NCBI GenBank assembly: GCA_011800805.1
Contig: MPNW01000233.1
Coordinates: 84,034 to 112,008, forward strand
Reading direction: 5' to 3'
DNA: 27,975 nt
Source: Hirudo medicinalis
Lineage: Eukaryota; Annelida; Clitellata; Hirudinida; Hirudinidae
The notes beneath the pieces were generated by a model. It ran no database searches. It worked only from the letters and a program-made list of their open reading frames with translations, and was not told the origin of the DNA. Every line of letters begins with the position of its first letter. Position 1 is the stretch's first letter. The position numbers were made by a program, and so were the translations under genes. Shown here piece by piece: positions 9,301 through 23,288 of this stretch.

Positions 9301-12300
9301 CCACATGATTTATTCATTCATTTGTGAGACTAGCTGAGTAATAATTGGAAGAATACAATTTGTAATAAATTAATTTAATGATAATAAACTGAAACTGGCA
9401 GTCTAATTAATTCAATTAAAAGCCAATGTTCCAAAAATTAATTAAGCAGTTAAATGTAACTTAAAAAGATTTTAAAACGTCTACAAAAAACAACGGATCA
9501 ACAAACCTTTCCTCGAGAGAACAACATAGGGCACCAGGTGAATATTCGACTTTGTACGACCCCGTCTCCTCGGCTCCGACCCCCACGGTCGAGTGACCTT
9601 TGAGGTCGGGAGAACTGAGTCCTACCTCAAAGTTGAGAATCTGAGGCAACGGGTTGCCGATCGAAACTTCAATCTCAGTTGTTGTCTGCGACGAAGAAGG
9701 ATGTGTTGTTGCGTGTGGAAGGTTATTCCAAGCCAACCTCAAATCACAATCTCATAAACCTTAATATCCTCCTCAATACTGCCATTGCCATCATCATCAT
9801 CATCATCACTACCCCACCATCTAATCCAACAGACCAGACAGCTGCAGTTGACTTCAATGGTGGCGAGCGAAGGACCAGGCACGGCATTGATTTCCACCTC
9901 GTACCAAACTCGGCAGATGCCAGGTTCTCCTTTTCACTCTCAGAGAAGTTCTTGACTGCTCTTTCCTCCTCACTGACTGGACTCTCTGGATCGCTGACAT
10001 GGAAAAGATTAATTTAACTCTTAGACCATTTTAATTAATTTAATAAGTAAAAACAATAAGTCCAACAGTAACTAATAAATGATAGTATCAACAATAATAA
10101 TTGTAATGTTAATAATAAAATAATAATAGTAATTATTATTATTATAACATAATATTAATTAGCATAAAAATGTGTAAATCAAATCAGAATCAAATTTATT
10201 TATTAGTTATTAATGTCACCTCACCCCATGAGTGTGATTACAAAGTGTGACCACCAATGTTATTATAAAGACATTCAACATCAGGGTGATCGAACAAACC
10301 TCAGTCGTTTGTCTGAGGCAATGAAGGTCAGAACACCGGTCTGAACACCCCTCCTATGGGGGGTTACAGTGGCTTCGTACAAGTGGTATGACTTTGGCAT
10401 CACCACAAAGCTCTCATCACCGCAGAAGATGTCCAGGTTTGATTGAACCTTGATTGAAGTTTATTGGATGTTTGATTGAAAATTGGTTGAAATTTATTGG
10501 ATGTTTGATTGAATCCTGTAAATTTCATCAACAACTCTTTTGCCATCAGTTCATCATTCATCACCATCGTTGTCAACAACAAAATTAATCTTACAAAAAA
10601 TTCAAGTCTCTGCATGGCAGGATTGAAAACTTTGAACTCCTTTTTGAAGCTTGAGAAATAAAAAAATGTTTAAATTAATTAATTTAATTAATAATAATAA
10701 TAATAACAATAGCAACAACAACAACAACGTCGACGACAACAACAACAACAACAATAACAATAATAACAGCATTAACACCATCATGTCAAAAATATGGTCT
10801 GCTCCACCTTGTGCCCACAACGCCATCCAAGACGACCTTGTCCAAGGGTGAAGCAATTGTGCCCTCCCCCACCAAGTTGAACTTCATCACCACGTTGTTC
10901 CGTCGATCGGTCAGCACGAGTCCTCCCTGCAATAAATGGTCGGCATAATTGTTAATCAAACGTTGTTTGAGTGAATGGGGCATTCCATGTCAAATACAAA
11001 TATTATCCTCCCATGTTTTCTAGAACCAAACTTAGTGTCGAAGTCGAACGATCCGCAATTCTTACACCGATCGACCAGAAAATCTAACATTTTATTTTGT
11101 TAACATACTCATCTAGTTTAACAACTCGACCAAATTTAAGCAAAATCCAAGATGGTGACGTAAGATGTTGTGTTAATTTTAAGTGGAATGCCCCTTATTA
11201 AGGGATTAATAAATCTTTCAATTAAACCATTAGTTAACCATTAGTAAATAAATGCTAATTAAATGTTTATTAAGAATTCTTCCAATTCGACCTCGGTGAT
11301 CTTCTCAAAGAATGGAGTGAATCTAATCCTAAAAGTCAGGGTTCTTTTTGGAGGCACGAACAGGTACTTGGGTCCTGAGAATGAGAGATTCCCTGAAATG
11401 TTGGCTTCTAAAGACCATTCAGATGTGGTCTCATTGGTCTGAACGACAAAAACAACAAAGCAATCCATTTAATGCAGTTGCAAACATTGTTTGATGTTGA
11501 TCATGTTGCAATTACAGCAGCATTTAATGCAATAAATAACTTCTAACATGTTGTCCTAATTGCTGCACAAATGGTTGAACAACATCTCAACGATGAAAAA
11601 ATGTCAGATCAATGTACAAGTCACTCATCACAATGGCACAACAGCATTCTTGAACATTACTTCTATTTATATCTCGATTTCATGCCAAATAATTAAACTT
11701 ACATTGAAATAAATAAAGAAACATTGAAAAATCAATGAAAATCAACAGACAATGGGAATGTCCTGTGAGACGTAGGATCCCACGGGCGAGACCATCTTGA
11801 TGGTCGGGGTGTCCTCAGTGGGGAGGACAGTGCACGAAACCTCGAAGATTCTGTAGTCGTAGGCATTGGCCAGGTTAGTCATGAAGATTTTGCACTTGTA
11901 GATGCCCGTCAAGTTGGCGGAGAAGCGAAATGTCAGTGGAAAAGCTGCTGGAAAGACTTTATGACCTGTTTGCAACATTTAGTTCAACATTTGGAGCAAC
12001 ATTGAAGTACATTGAATCCAAACAATACAGAAATTATCCTTGCAACATTCATGTTATCATTCCGTATGGAACTTGAAAACATTAAGCAAAAAACATTTAT
12101 AACTAATTAAAGAATAATGTTAATTAATGAATAATGATAAGTAATGGATAATTAAATTAACAAATAATGTCAATCAATGAATAGTGATAATTAATGGGTA
12201 ATGGTAATTAATATGGTGAAATAAGGAATTAATAAGGAAAGGTGGCAATTAATGATAACGATGAATAATTAAAATTAATGGCTAATAATAATTAATAGAT

Positions 12301-15300
12301 AATTATAATTGGTTAAAATGATAATTAATGAATAAAAACTAATTAATAATGATAATATTGAATGATGATGATGATGATAGTTAATGAATACTGATAATTA
12401 ATGAATAATGAAAACTAATACATAATGATAATTAATAAAAAAAGATAACTAATAAGTAATGAAAATTTATGAGGAATGATAATGGATAAATAATGATAAT
12501 TACAAATTAGGGACAAGTAATGATCAATGATAATTAATTACTACTAATAATTAACGAATTAGTGATAATTAATGAATAACTATAATAAATGGAAAATCAT
12601 AATTAACGAACAATGACAATTACTTTATAATGATAATTAATGAGTAATGATAATTACTGAAGAATGATAGTTAATGGATGATAGTTAATAAATAATGATA
12701 TTTAAAGAATAACGATAGTTAATTAATAACGTTAATTAATGAATAATGATAATCTTGAAACCATTGACTTGGAAGAACATGCACAAATTTCTAATATATA
12801 TGTCAAGAGAAAGGATACACAAGCAATATAAAAAGCTCCAAAAATATATTTAAGGACTTAATAAAAACCAGCTTCACGTAATTTTTTTAAAAATATATAT
12901 ATATATTTATTTGTTAAAAATATAAACGTATTTATTCATGTAACCATTAAAATGATATACAAATTTATTCATGTAACCATTAAATTAGAATGACAACAGA
13001 ATCCCAAAACTGACAATCGAGGACTTTTTCCATGGTAACCCTCGAGTTCGGAAGGCGAATTATGTTCCTGGTCGAGAAGTTCGTCGAGGTCAACTCGACG
13101 GTGTACATGGCGTCCATGAAGGCGTTCATCGGGTTCTTTCCCCCGGTTGAGAAAAATAATTAAAATAATTTCACTGTCTTTTTTTTTTACTCTTCACTAA
13201 ACTAAATAAATATGTTATTGTGCTTAAATTAGCATATTTCATGAACGTGTTATCGCTAGTCGGTCCACTAACGGCTTCGGAGGATCCGCCGACAATGCGA
13301 TTCAAGTTGGACTTGGTCAGTCTTTCGTCGAAGTCGTAGTCGTTGGTGAGCGTCCTCAACTGGATTGCGACGGGAAGAATTAAGAAAACCAAATTTAAAT
13401 CTTTGCAGCGGAATACCGATTGCGGTCAGTGCAGTTCGGAACAATTGCAATGAAGCTTATAATTAAGAAAAATATTTGCAATAATATTTGTAATTTTTAA
13501 TGATTTTAATAATATTTGTAATTTCGAATGATTTCAACCGACGATGATCACCAGTGGTGACAATTTATTGTCAATAATCAAAAGTACTTCCAATCTGCTC
13601 CGATGTACAATTGCAATTACTTTTAATTGATTATTAAACTTAATAAATTGATTATTAAACTTAATAATCAAATTGAAAAGAATGGAAGCCTCACGTATCG
13701 TTGGACTTTGACGATGGCTTCCTCGCGATTGTCGTTGACGATAGGAATGTAAACCACTCTTTCGATTGTCTGACCGACCCTGCACGTCCAGTGAACATCC
13801 GTCTTTGTTGTTCTCATCTTCACTCCTAATTACGATAAAGACAACAATAATATAATATATATGTTACATAATAATAACAATAAAAAAATATAATAATATG
13901 ATAAATTGCATAATAATGTTAACGTTTATAATTTCTTAAACAAACTCAAAAAATAACATTAATCTGCTTGCAGGTTAAATCAATGGGTTGAATTCTCCCA
14001 TGAAATGGTAATGCAATAGTTGTAATGTGTTCCTGCATGAGGTGGTAATGCAATAGTGTAATGTGTTCTTGCATGAGGTGGTAATGGCAATAGTTGTTGC
14101 GTTTGCAACCCAGCCTGCATGGTGGGGGCGCCATATAAATGATAGATTGATTAAAAAGTGTCTTCACATTCCATTCAGATACATAAGGCACTCGCAGAAA
14201 TAGGCGAAATGCAACAAAATAAAATCAATGTCCAATTGTTTTAAATTGTTGCAAACATGTCATTAAAGTGACATGTGATTAAGTAAGTGACATGTGATAT
14301 TTATGATGACATCTGTCATAAAATGGAGTTCACTCACTCCCTCCAATTTCTTTGGAATTTTCAAATTTCTCAACGAGTGGTGGTTTAGCGATTCCACACA
14401 CCATGTAACAAAGGTCTCCTTGGTCCTCCTCCCTCAGAATCACAGTGCAAAAGTGAACCTTTTCTGCCAAGGGAAGAAAGATGAGGGTCAGTACTGCCTG
14501 AGCACCCTTCTTGACGATCAGTTTCTTTGTTGTCGAAAAAAAGGCCACGGACACTGAGAAAGATGAAACAGATGAACAGGTTAATATCTGTTATTATCAT
14601 TAATTAATTAATGTCAATCAGTAATAATTAGTAATGCCCACCAGCTCTTTGGGACAAAGTAAATGCCTTCTTGCGATGTCCGTAGTACTGAGATCCGGCA
14701 TACAGGAAGACCTTGAGTTTCATGTTTCGGTTGAAGTTGTTGTAGACAGGAATCTTCAACTCCTGCTCCTGGTAACAGGGACTTTCCACTTTTATCAGTT
14801 CTTTTTGCTGGAACATTTAAAACATTTGAAACATTTAAAGCATGTTATTCCAAAACAACTCCTTTGCAAAGTTTCCTTCAATAGCTCAAGGAAATGTGCA
14901 AGCAATTCTATCCTCTCAAATGTCATTATCAAGTTGTCTCGTGAATGTTTTCTGACATTTAAGGAATGAAATATTTATGAAAATTATCAAAAGTTTTTGA
15001 ATCGAAAAGACAAAATAACTACGGACTTTTAATGCAATAAAATCTTAGAAATGCCGATTACAAAGTTCTTAATTAATTCTCTGTAATTATGAGGGACTCA
15101 ATTAACACAAACGTAATAATGCAAAAATAAATAAATAATGCAAAGAGACAAAACCTGGAGAGTGAGCGATCGAAGGTGTGCTTCCAAGTTGAAAACCATG
15201 TTCGTGCCGAGACTGCTCGAGTGGCTCCGAGAGTCCTTCGAAGTTTTCCTGGCGACCAGAAACAAGCAACCGTGGCAAGAATTCAGTTTGTTGCTCTTAA

Positions 15301-18300
15301 AGCAGAGATAGAGGACGGCCCTTCCGTTCGGCAGGATTTCAAAGGTCTTCATCAATTCGCCGGACTCCCTGATGGAGGTGCTCATGACGAGGTTCTTTTG
15401 GTTTCGAAGAGAATAAATCTGGTTTTCGTTGGAGTTGTTGAGGTTGAACTGCGGCCGAGCGCTGTAGTTGAGATTGGTGCGAGTGCTCAGAACCAAGTCC
15501 GGGTGGTAAAACTTCATGGTCGACGCCATCACCTTTTCTCGAAGAGGTTTCGAAAGAGCGCGCTTGGATTCGGCCATTTCGAGCCAAGACACTTTCCTGA
15601 AGAGGGAAGCGGTGGTCATCCTCCGGGAATAAAGGGAACCTTCGTCGTAAAGTTTACTCAGGCCTCTGTAGATTCGCCTGTTCACTTTCATCTCCGGTTT
15701 AAGCAAGTCGCTCGACGACAGCTGCATGATGGAAGAAACCGCATCTTCGGTGAGGTGCGAAATTTTTATGTTGGGTTCTCCTTCGATGCTGAAGTTGAGG
15801 GACTCGGAACCGAGCAAGAAAGCATCGTAAACCAGCGTTTCTGAGCTCGGGTTGGTCAATTCGATCTGCGTCCGAAGATTTTCAAAGAATTTAAAACAAA
15901 ACAATTAATACTCGGAGATGTAATAAATCAAACAGTAACACGCAGTAAAAGTGCATTTTGAATAACTTTGCATCGAATGCAACGATAAGGTAGCGGTCGA
16001 GCCGTGTCAAGTTTGAAACATGGCTTGCATTGCCAGGTGTCCCTGGGTATGGGCACTGTACCTCTTAAATGATTAATAATGTAAATGCATCTGACATTGC
16101 ATTCATTGAACAATAATTCAACACTCCTGAAACGATATTTGCAAACCAGGAACCTGTCTGAAAACAGGACGATTCAGCTGGAATAAGATGGAAAGTTTTT
16201 TTTTTGCAATGAACGAAGGAAGGTGGAAGAAGAGGTGAGCACTGAAGAGGAGGAGCGACAGCGGATTCGGGTTGAAGATGTCTTGAGCCTGCCGAAGATT
16301 GCAGAACTTCGTAAATTAAATCCCAAACGAGCAGTTTTTAAGTAGAATTTGAAGCAATTTATTGGACATTGTATTTATATTTTAGTGTTATTAAATCTTA
16401 ATAATCAGCTTTAAAACTTGCAACCACCTGCATGGTTAATGTAATAAATTAACCACACTGCAAAGAAGAAATAAGAGCTTCAAAAGGTTAGAAAACAAGG
16501 GGTTGGAACCTCAATGTGATAATCAAGGTTGATGATTCTCGTTGCCCTCACGATGCACATCGCATTGTGCAGCTTCTCCTCCAATGTTTGGGGTTCCAGG
16601 TAAACGTTCGACAGCTCTCGATCGATCTGAAGTTATCAACTTTTTAATCTATTGATAAATATGCTAAATATAAATAGATTTAACATTTTAATGGCCAAAT
16701 TTTATAAGAATATTTAAATTGGCTAATTCTACAATTTCTATTAATGGAATGTAATGTGATCGATTTAATCAAAATTATTCTCCATTCAATGTTATGGATC
16801 TGGGTCATACCAAACTATACCTATGAAAATTATAATAATTCTTATCTAATAGTTTCCTTTAATTTGCTGTGTTTACTTTTTAAAACATCCTACAAATTTT
16901 ATGTGGAACCAGGTAGTATTGCTTTGTTGCTTTTCACAGTTTGTTTAATCTGCTTGTAAAGTTTATTTCAACACCAGGATTGGTCCGACAATGGAAACAT
17001 GTGCTTCCTTAAGACCGACCCCACATGTTTTATGTTTATGTTTACTATTTTATGGCAAATAACATAAAAGTTCTTTGCTTCAAAAAAAATTATTATTTGC
17101 AAGTTAGTATCATTTAGTTAGTTTGCAATAATGAAATGCACTCACTTTGGAGATAAATTTTGTTAGAAATTTAGTTGCAAATGTCTGATTAGATTCAGCG
17201 GCTCTAACCTAAACATCGGCTTGAAAACTAATGAATCAGGGTGGTCTGCCCACACCAGGTGATAAAACTTAACAGGTGATGTAACTCGTCAGATTACACG
17301 ACTTAACGTGTGAAAATATTACCAGGTGAGGGACATGAGCGTACAAAAGAGTGATGAGGATGACTCCATCACTCAGGTCCATGTCGAAGTTTGAAAGTTC
17401 TCTCTGCTGTGGAGTGTGAGCTGCAAATAATAACTCATTAGTAATGCAGAATAAATTATGTTAATTGTTGAAATCATTTAAATTAATTAATGTATTTAAA
17501 TATCCTCTGAACACCACTACAACATATCTGGAAAACAGTTTTACATGTAAATATTTGCATGTTTACAAAAATTGGTATTCGGTAAATATTACAGACTTGT
17601 AGTTCTAAGGCTGCAATTAATGTTTGCAAACTGATCAAAAAAAGAGAGAAAAGAAGAAATGAATGAAATGAAATAAGTAAAGGAAGAAATAAAAAAGCTA
17701 TGAACAGATGATGAAGTTGCTCCAGAGAGATGCAATGAATCGATTGTGAATGCATTCCATCCAAGTTAGCAGAATCCTCTCCTGAAGCGAGTACAAGTTG
17801 CTGGAAAGCGGGTCCTTGCTGACCTCGGGCCAGTCTCCCCCCGGCCGGTCTTGCAGTTCCGGACCGGATTTGCCGAGGAATTGGAGGGGATCGTCGGGCA
17901 TCGGTTGGTCCTTGTACCTCTTCATGGTTATTCGTCTGAAGAGCGTAATCTACACAAGATAAGAATGCATGTTCATGAAAATAAGCCAAGAGGAAGTTGG
18001 CAGTTGCCCGCTCTGAATATGTACCTTAATTAATAAATTTAATAACCATAATACTTACCATAATTAACTGTAATAACCATAACAGAATATTTCTTTGTCT
18101 AAATATGGTATTAATCCAATATATTATAATAAAAAAAGTACAAAGATATGGAATTTCAGCTTTTAATCTGAGCTCAATAAGGACCGATAAGGATAACCAA
18201 CTGGGATGAAATTTACTGCTTTCACATGTGAGAAGTTGTTAAGAGGTGCTCGTGTGCTTCTTCTGCGGGACGTTTGAGTTTGGGTCTTGTTGAATAGAGA

Positions 18301-21300
18301 ACATGATACGATGTGATACGATACAACATGATTTGTTATGACATGACATAATATGATACAATATGCTATGCTATATGATACAATACAATGCAATATGACA
18401 TGGTATGATGTGATGTAATACGGTACGATATGATATGATACGATACAATATGACATGGTAGTGCTGTAGTCCACCGAATTATTTAATTAGAACATTAATT
18501 AATTTTTATAATTAAGTTAATATTTCATTAATTTCGTTATATTATATTTACTATCTTATTGTTCCATGTCATCGATATATTGTTATTGCACAGATTACCC
18601 ATAAAAATAGTCAACATTGAAGAACGATCCTATCCAGGGAATAATCAGTACAAGGGGTTATTAAGCAGTAATTGGAAACAGGATTATTACATAAGCGTGG
18701 TATTTACAGGTAATACCACCCACTTGTCACTGAATATTTACGAAATAAATCCAAAAATAAACTCTGCATAAATTAAGCCCGTTGTTTATTATGATATGAT
18801 ATGATGTGATACCATAAGATACAATATGACGTGATATGATACGACATGATACGATATGATGTGATATGATACAACATGATACGATATGATGTGACATGAT
18901 GTGACATGATATAATCACATGATGTGATATGATGTGACATGATACGATCACATGATGTGATATGGGTTATAATATGACACTATAAATTCTCAACCTTCAC
19001 AAGTTGAAGAATGACATCCAGCCAGGACCTGAGGGACATGGCCTCGTAGAGAATCATCTCCTGAGATTTCAAAATGTGTCCTTCAAATGTGCCAGTCATG
19101 AAGGACTTGGTGCTCTTCGACCACACCATGTAGTCGTCGGCATCCAACAAATATTCTGGTTTTAAGTGAGATGTGCATCCTCCGTTGAGCCTGAAATTTC
19201 AAATTTCAATTGATAAAGAAATCAAAAAAAAAGTCAAATGGTAAGCTGTAATATTGTTAAAAATCTTGTTCTTTGTTCTTGCAGTTTGCTAAAAAAAAAA
19301 AAATGAACTCCATTCACAGAAAAAGTTTTGAGAAAATAAGGAAGGAAATTAGAATTGAAAACATAACTTTGGCATTTTTAAGATTAAGGTAAATAAAAGG
19401 AAAAAATGTTTGCAATAAAGTCACTAAACAAATTAACTTGTCATGAATGATAACATAATTTAAAACTTTTGAACAATGACAACGTTGAACAATGAATGTC
19501 AACAACTAATTAATATGCAAATTGAAAACTTACGATATGAATCGGATGACGTCCGAAAATTCCCTGTATTGACAGAGGGCCCTCTCCAGGTCGTCCCTGG
19601 GCAACACCTTCACGAACTTCACGTCGCCTTCTCCCCCCGTGAGGCGGACGAACAGATCCCTGAAGAAATTCTTCTCCAGGTGCGCCACCGAGTTCTGCGG
19701 TGAAACCTTGCTTTGTTCTTTGCTGTAACTCCACCTGGAGGACCGTTTGACATCGACATTAAGATGCGAATTCTTTAAATTCAAAACTCTAAAATAATCA
19801 CGGGAAGGGGATGCACAGAATTATTACTAATTATTATTGCTACTGAGTGAATTACAGTTAACTAGTTAATTATCGATTCAATAATAAGTTGACGTAGCAT
19901 TAGGTAAACAATAGCAGCGTCCGTTAACGACCGACTTCCTCAAAAAGTTTGGCAGTTTCACGCATCTGACGGAATCTGCCCAGCCCTGGAGGCTGACCCA
20001 TCTTTCCATGGTTATGAGGATGTGCTCGAAGTGCATCCTCTCGGCCATGTTGAAGTCGGGCACGAAGTGAGTCCCGAAATTCCGCAGCTGAACGGGAGAG
20101 GCGTGGTCCAGCTTCACGTGGATCGGCTGCATTTTGAGACACTCCTTCATGAAAATGGTTTCGAGTTTGTCAAAGCTGGAGTTGATGTTGTAATTTTTGT
20201 CGCTGGAACTGTTGATGTTGTCGTTGCAGGCCATGATGTCGTCTTCGGTTAAATCGTAGTCCTTACAGGTATCACTGCAGTTGCAGTTGTTGCAAACGAG
20301 ACGGTCGTCGTCGATATCCACGTCGGCCGTTCGGTTCGGGTCGACGAGCTCCTCCTCCTCGTCGCAGATGACCTCGTACTGCCTCACGACAATCCGTTTC
20401 TTTCCTTTTCCATTCTTCAATTTACTGTCACTGTTCTTGTATTTGATGTTGTTGTTGTCATTGGTGCCTTCATTCTTGTTGTTATTGTCAAGGTCAACGT
20501 TTGACACGACGTTATCATTGTTGTTAAAGTTAGAGATATTGGCGAAATTGAGTGTGGATGAGTCGACCATGATGATGGATGATTCGGTGATCGTGGAGGC
20601 CTGCTTGAGGAACTCCAAATTGACGGCCGGCAAACTGAACGTGGTGCGCAAGGTCCTGCGGCTAGCAGTGTCGCGATTCAAGCTGAAGCTGCTTTTGCAG
20701 AACAACGAATCGCACTGCTTCGATTTTTTTAGAGAAGGCTTCAAACTTCCTTCCAGATCCGTCCTGCTCGTCGACATTGGCAGAAGGGAGGCCGCCAGGA
20801 AGGAGCATCTCTGAAATGTTTCCCTTTTGCTGCTGTGTCCTTCATCAAAATCAAAATCCACAAATGATTCCAAGTCTTCCTCTTTCAACTTCTAAAGATA
20901 AAAGACAAAAGACTGTAAAGGTTTTCAAAATAATGTCACGAATTTGAATGACACAAACACTAATACAAAACGTGTCACGAATTTGAATGACACAAACACT
21001 AATACAAAACGTGTCTTGAGTTTTAGCGATATAAAAACTAACACAAACCATTGATTTCATGAGGAATTGATAAGTAAATTGGTTTTGGATCACAAAGAAG
21101 CATGTTGAAAGCAGGCAGTTGTCGCAAGACCCAGCGACCGGCAATTGGAATCTTCAGGTTTAAAATTAAGATGTGAACTTTTCGTTATTTTTTACTTAAG
21201 CTTATTTACTCAAACGTGCATCCATCCATCCATCCATCCATTCATCCATTCATCCATCCATCCATCCATCCATCCATCCATTCATCTACCCCAATTTCAA

Positions 21301-23198
21301 ACCATTCATCGAATCATTCATTCATCAAAACCATGCACGACTCACTTGTTTCCGAAACCGTCCGTGAAGTGCATGAAGTCCGAGAAGCTGATCGGTTCCT
21401 CGAAAGACAGAACGAGGGCAGCCGTCATGTGCTTCTTGTTCTCGACGAGGAGCTGAATTTCTCGAGGTTCTGAGGATCGACGAGACTTATTTGTTCGTAT
21501 TTGTCTCAGAAATTAATGAATAAAAAGAAACGTTATTAGCAAATCAATAACTATCTTAAACAGTTGTGATTTTTTTCAAATCACTGGTAAATCATGAATG
21601 TCTCATGACGTTGCGGAATGCGAGACGTCGAAACGACATGCACTTCGAAACAAGACGAATGACGTTCGATAAGAATGCAGTGAATGACCGGCAAGTCGTA
21701 CTTCTCGAATTCATGAATCTCATGGTTATCGGGCGAATCGTCTTTCCGCACTTGTCCGTCGTCTCGAATTGGGCCGCACTCAACGACGTGTCCCTGAATT
21801 TGAAAATTGCAACTCGACCTTTTTAACAGCTGCAAGTTAAACTCTTTACAAATAAATTATATAATTTTGTAAGTTATAAATATGAGTTAGTAAGATCAAA
21901 ATCATTCAGTTAGGTTATGCCAATTATTAATCAGTTAATTTATTATTAATAACTAGTTTTTTAAGTGTCCAGGACTGATGACATTTTCTGGACTAACATT
22001 CTAATACAAGTTTTTTTCTTATTTTTTTTATACTTAAGTAAGCAATTATTAATTATTAAAGTTTTTTCATTTCTAAAAAATGTTATTTTTAATTGTTGTA
22101 GTATTATTTTGTATTAAACATTACTGAAACATTATTTAAATATTATTTAAATATTATTTAAACATTATTGAAACATTATTGAAACATTATTCAAACATCA
22201 CGGATCGCAAAGAAATAGTGAAAATCTCACGCGGGATAATTGTGAGCGAGGAGGGTGAGTCTGATGGTGCACTTGGTGTTCAGGGGGATCGGTTGGAAAA
22301 CGACCCTCGAAGGAGAAAAAGTGATGAAAGGAACGCGAACCTTCCCGACGACGGGGATGACGAGGTAGGGCTTCTCGTCGTGAACCAGGGTCAGGGAGGC
22401 TCCGAAAGTCGTTCTATTGCCGCTGCAATCTTTTAGATTCATTAGTTTCCAGCATTATTGCTTATAACATTTTCATTTGAAAATTACTGACAAATTAATT
22501 TTAATAATCAGAATTAATTTTAATAATGAGAATGATTTAAATTCCATTTAAAATCTGAAACACGAAATACAAAAATGTGAACCTGGCAAAAAAAAGACCG
22601 TTATGCGGGCTTCCTGGCCGGCCCTCAGCGTCCCGGAGACTCGGAAATTCTCGTAAACGACGTCGGAGGAGACCTCGGTCTCTTCGGTGCGGTTCGGCCC
22701 CGGTGGTGCGTCCTCGGTTTTGGAGGTTTCATCTTTGTCAGGAAATTCTCGAGGGTCGCTTTCGGACGACGTTTTGGAGCCACGGTCGTCGCGATCGGGA
22801 GTCGTTCCGGCAGCTCCAAGCTTTTCCACCTGAACCCGAAAAACGCCGTTGTGAAAGTCTGCCTGGTTGCAGTCCAAGCAGAACACCGAATATCCTTCCT
22901 TGTTGTTGTTGGTGATTTTCTGAGTTAAAAAGTTATTCAACATTCAAATCATTCTAATGAAGTCTTTCTTATGGGCAACATTGAAAGCCATCTTGTTGGT
23001 ATCTTAACTGTCAACATTGCAGACCAACCTCACTGTCATTAGTAATGCTACTATTTGTTATTATTAATGTTATTGTTGTTATTGTTATTATTGTTATTGT
23101 TTTGTTTTTGTTGTTAATGTTATTATTGTTTTGTTATTGTTATTGTTGTTGTCATTATTATTGTTATTGTTGTTATTGTTTTGTAATTGTTGTTATTG

Positions 23199-23232
<34 letters not shown>

Positions 23233-23257
23233 ATTAATTACAAATTACAACATTATC

Positions 23258-23288
<31 letters not shown>

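Noticed and set aside
14000..14098. CRISPR-like spaced repeats
   Set aside because: The units are directly adjacent, without unique spacers, in a eukaryotic intron.
15176..15844. 222-codon plus-strand open frame
   Set aside because: It is the exact antisense of CFAP47 exon E21, which has conserved ASH motifs and matching splice phases.
17483..17989. 168-codon minus-strand frame
   Set aside because: Alternative frame over E25; the CH-domain frame has the conserved residues and correct phases.
20281..20814. 177-codon plus-strand open frame
   Set aside because: Antisense shadow of E28; its Leu/Ser runs are the complement of the Asn/Asp-rich insert.
21145..21473. His/Pro/Ser/Ile repeat peptides
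   Set aside because: (CATC)n microsatellite read on the non-coding strand.
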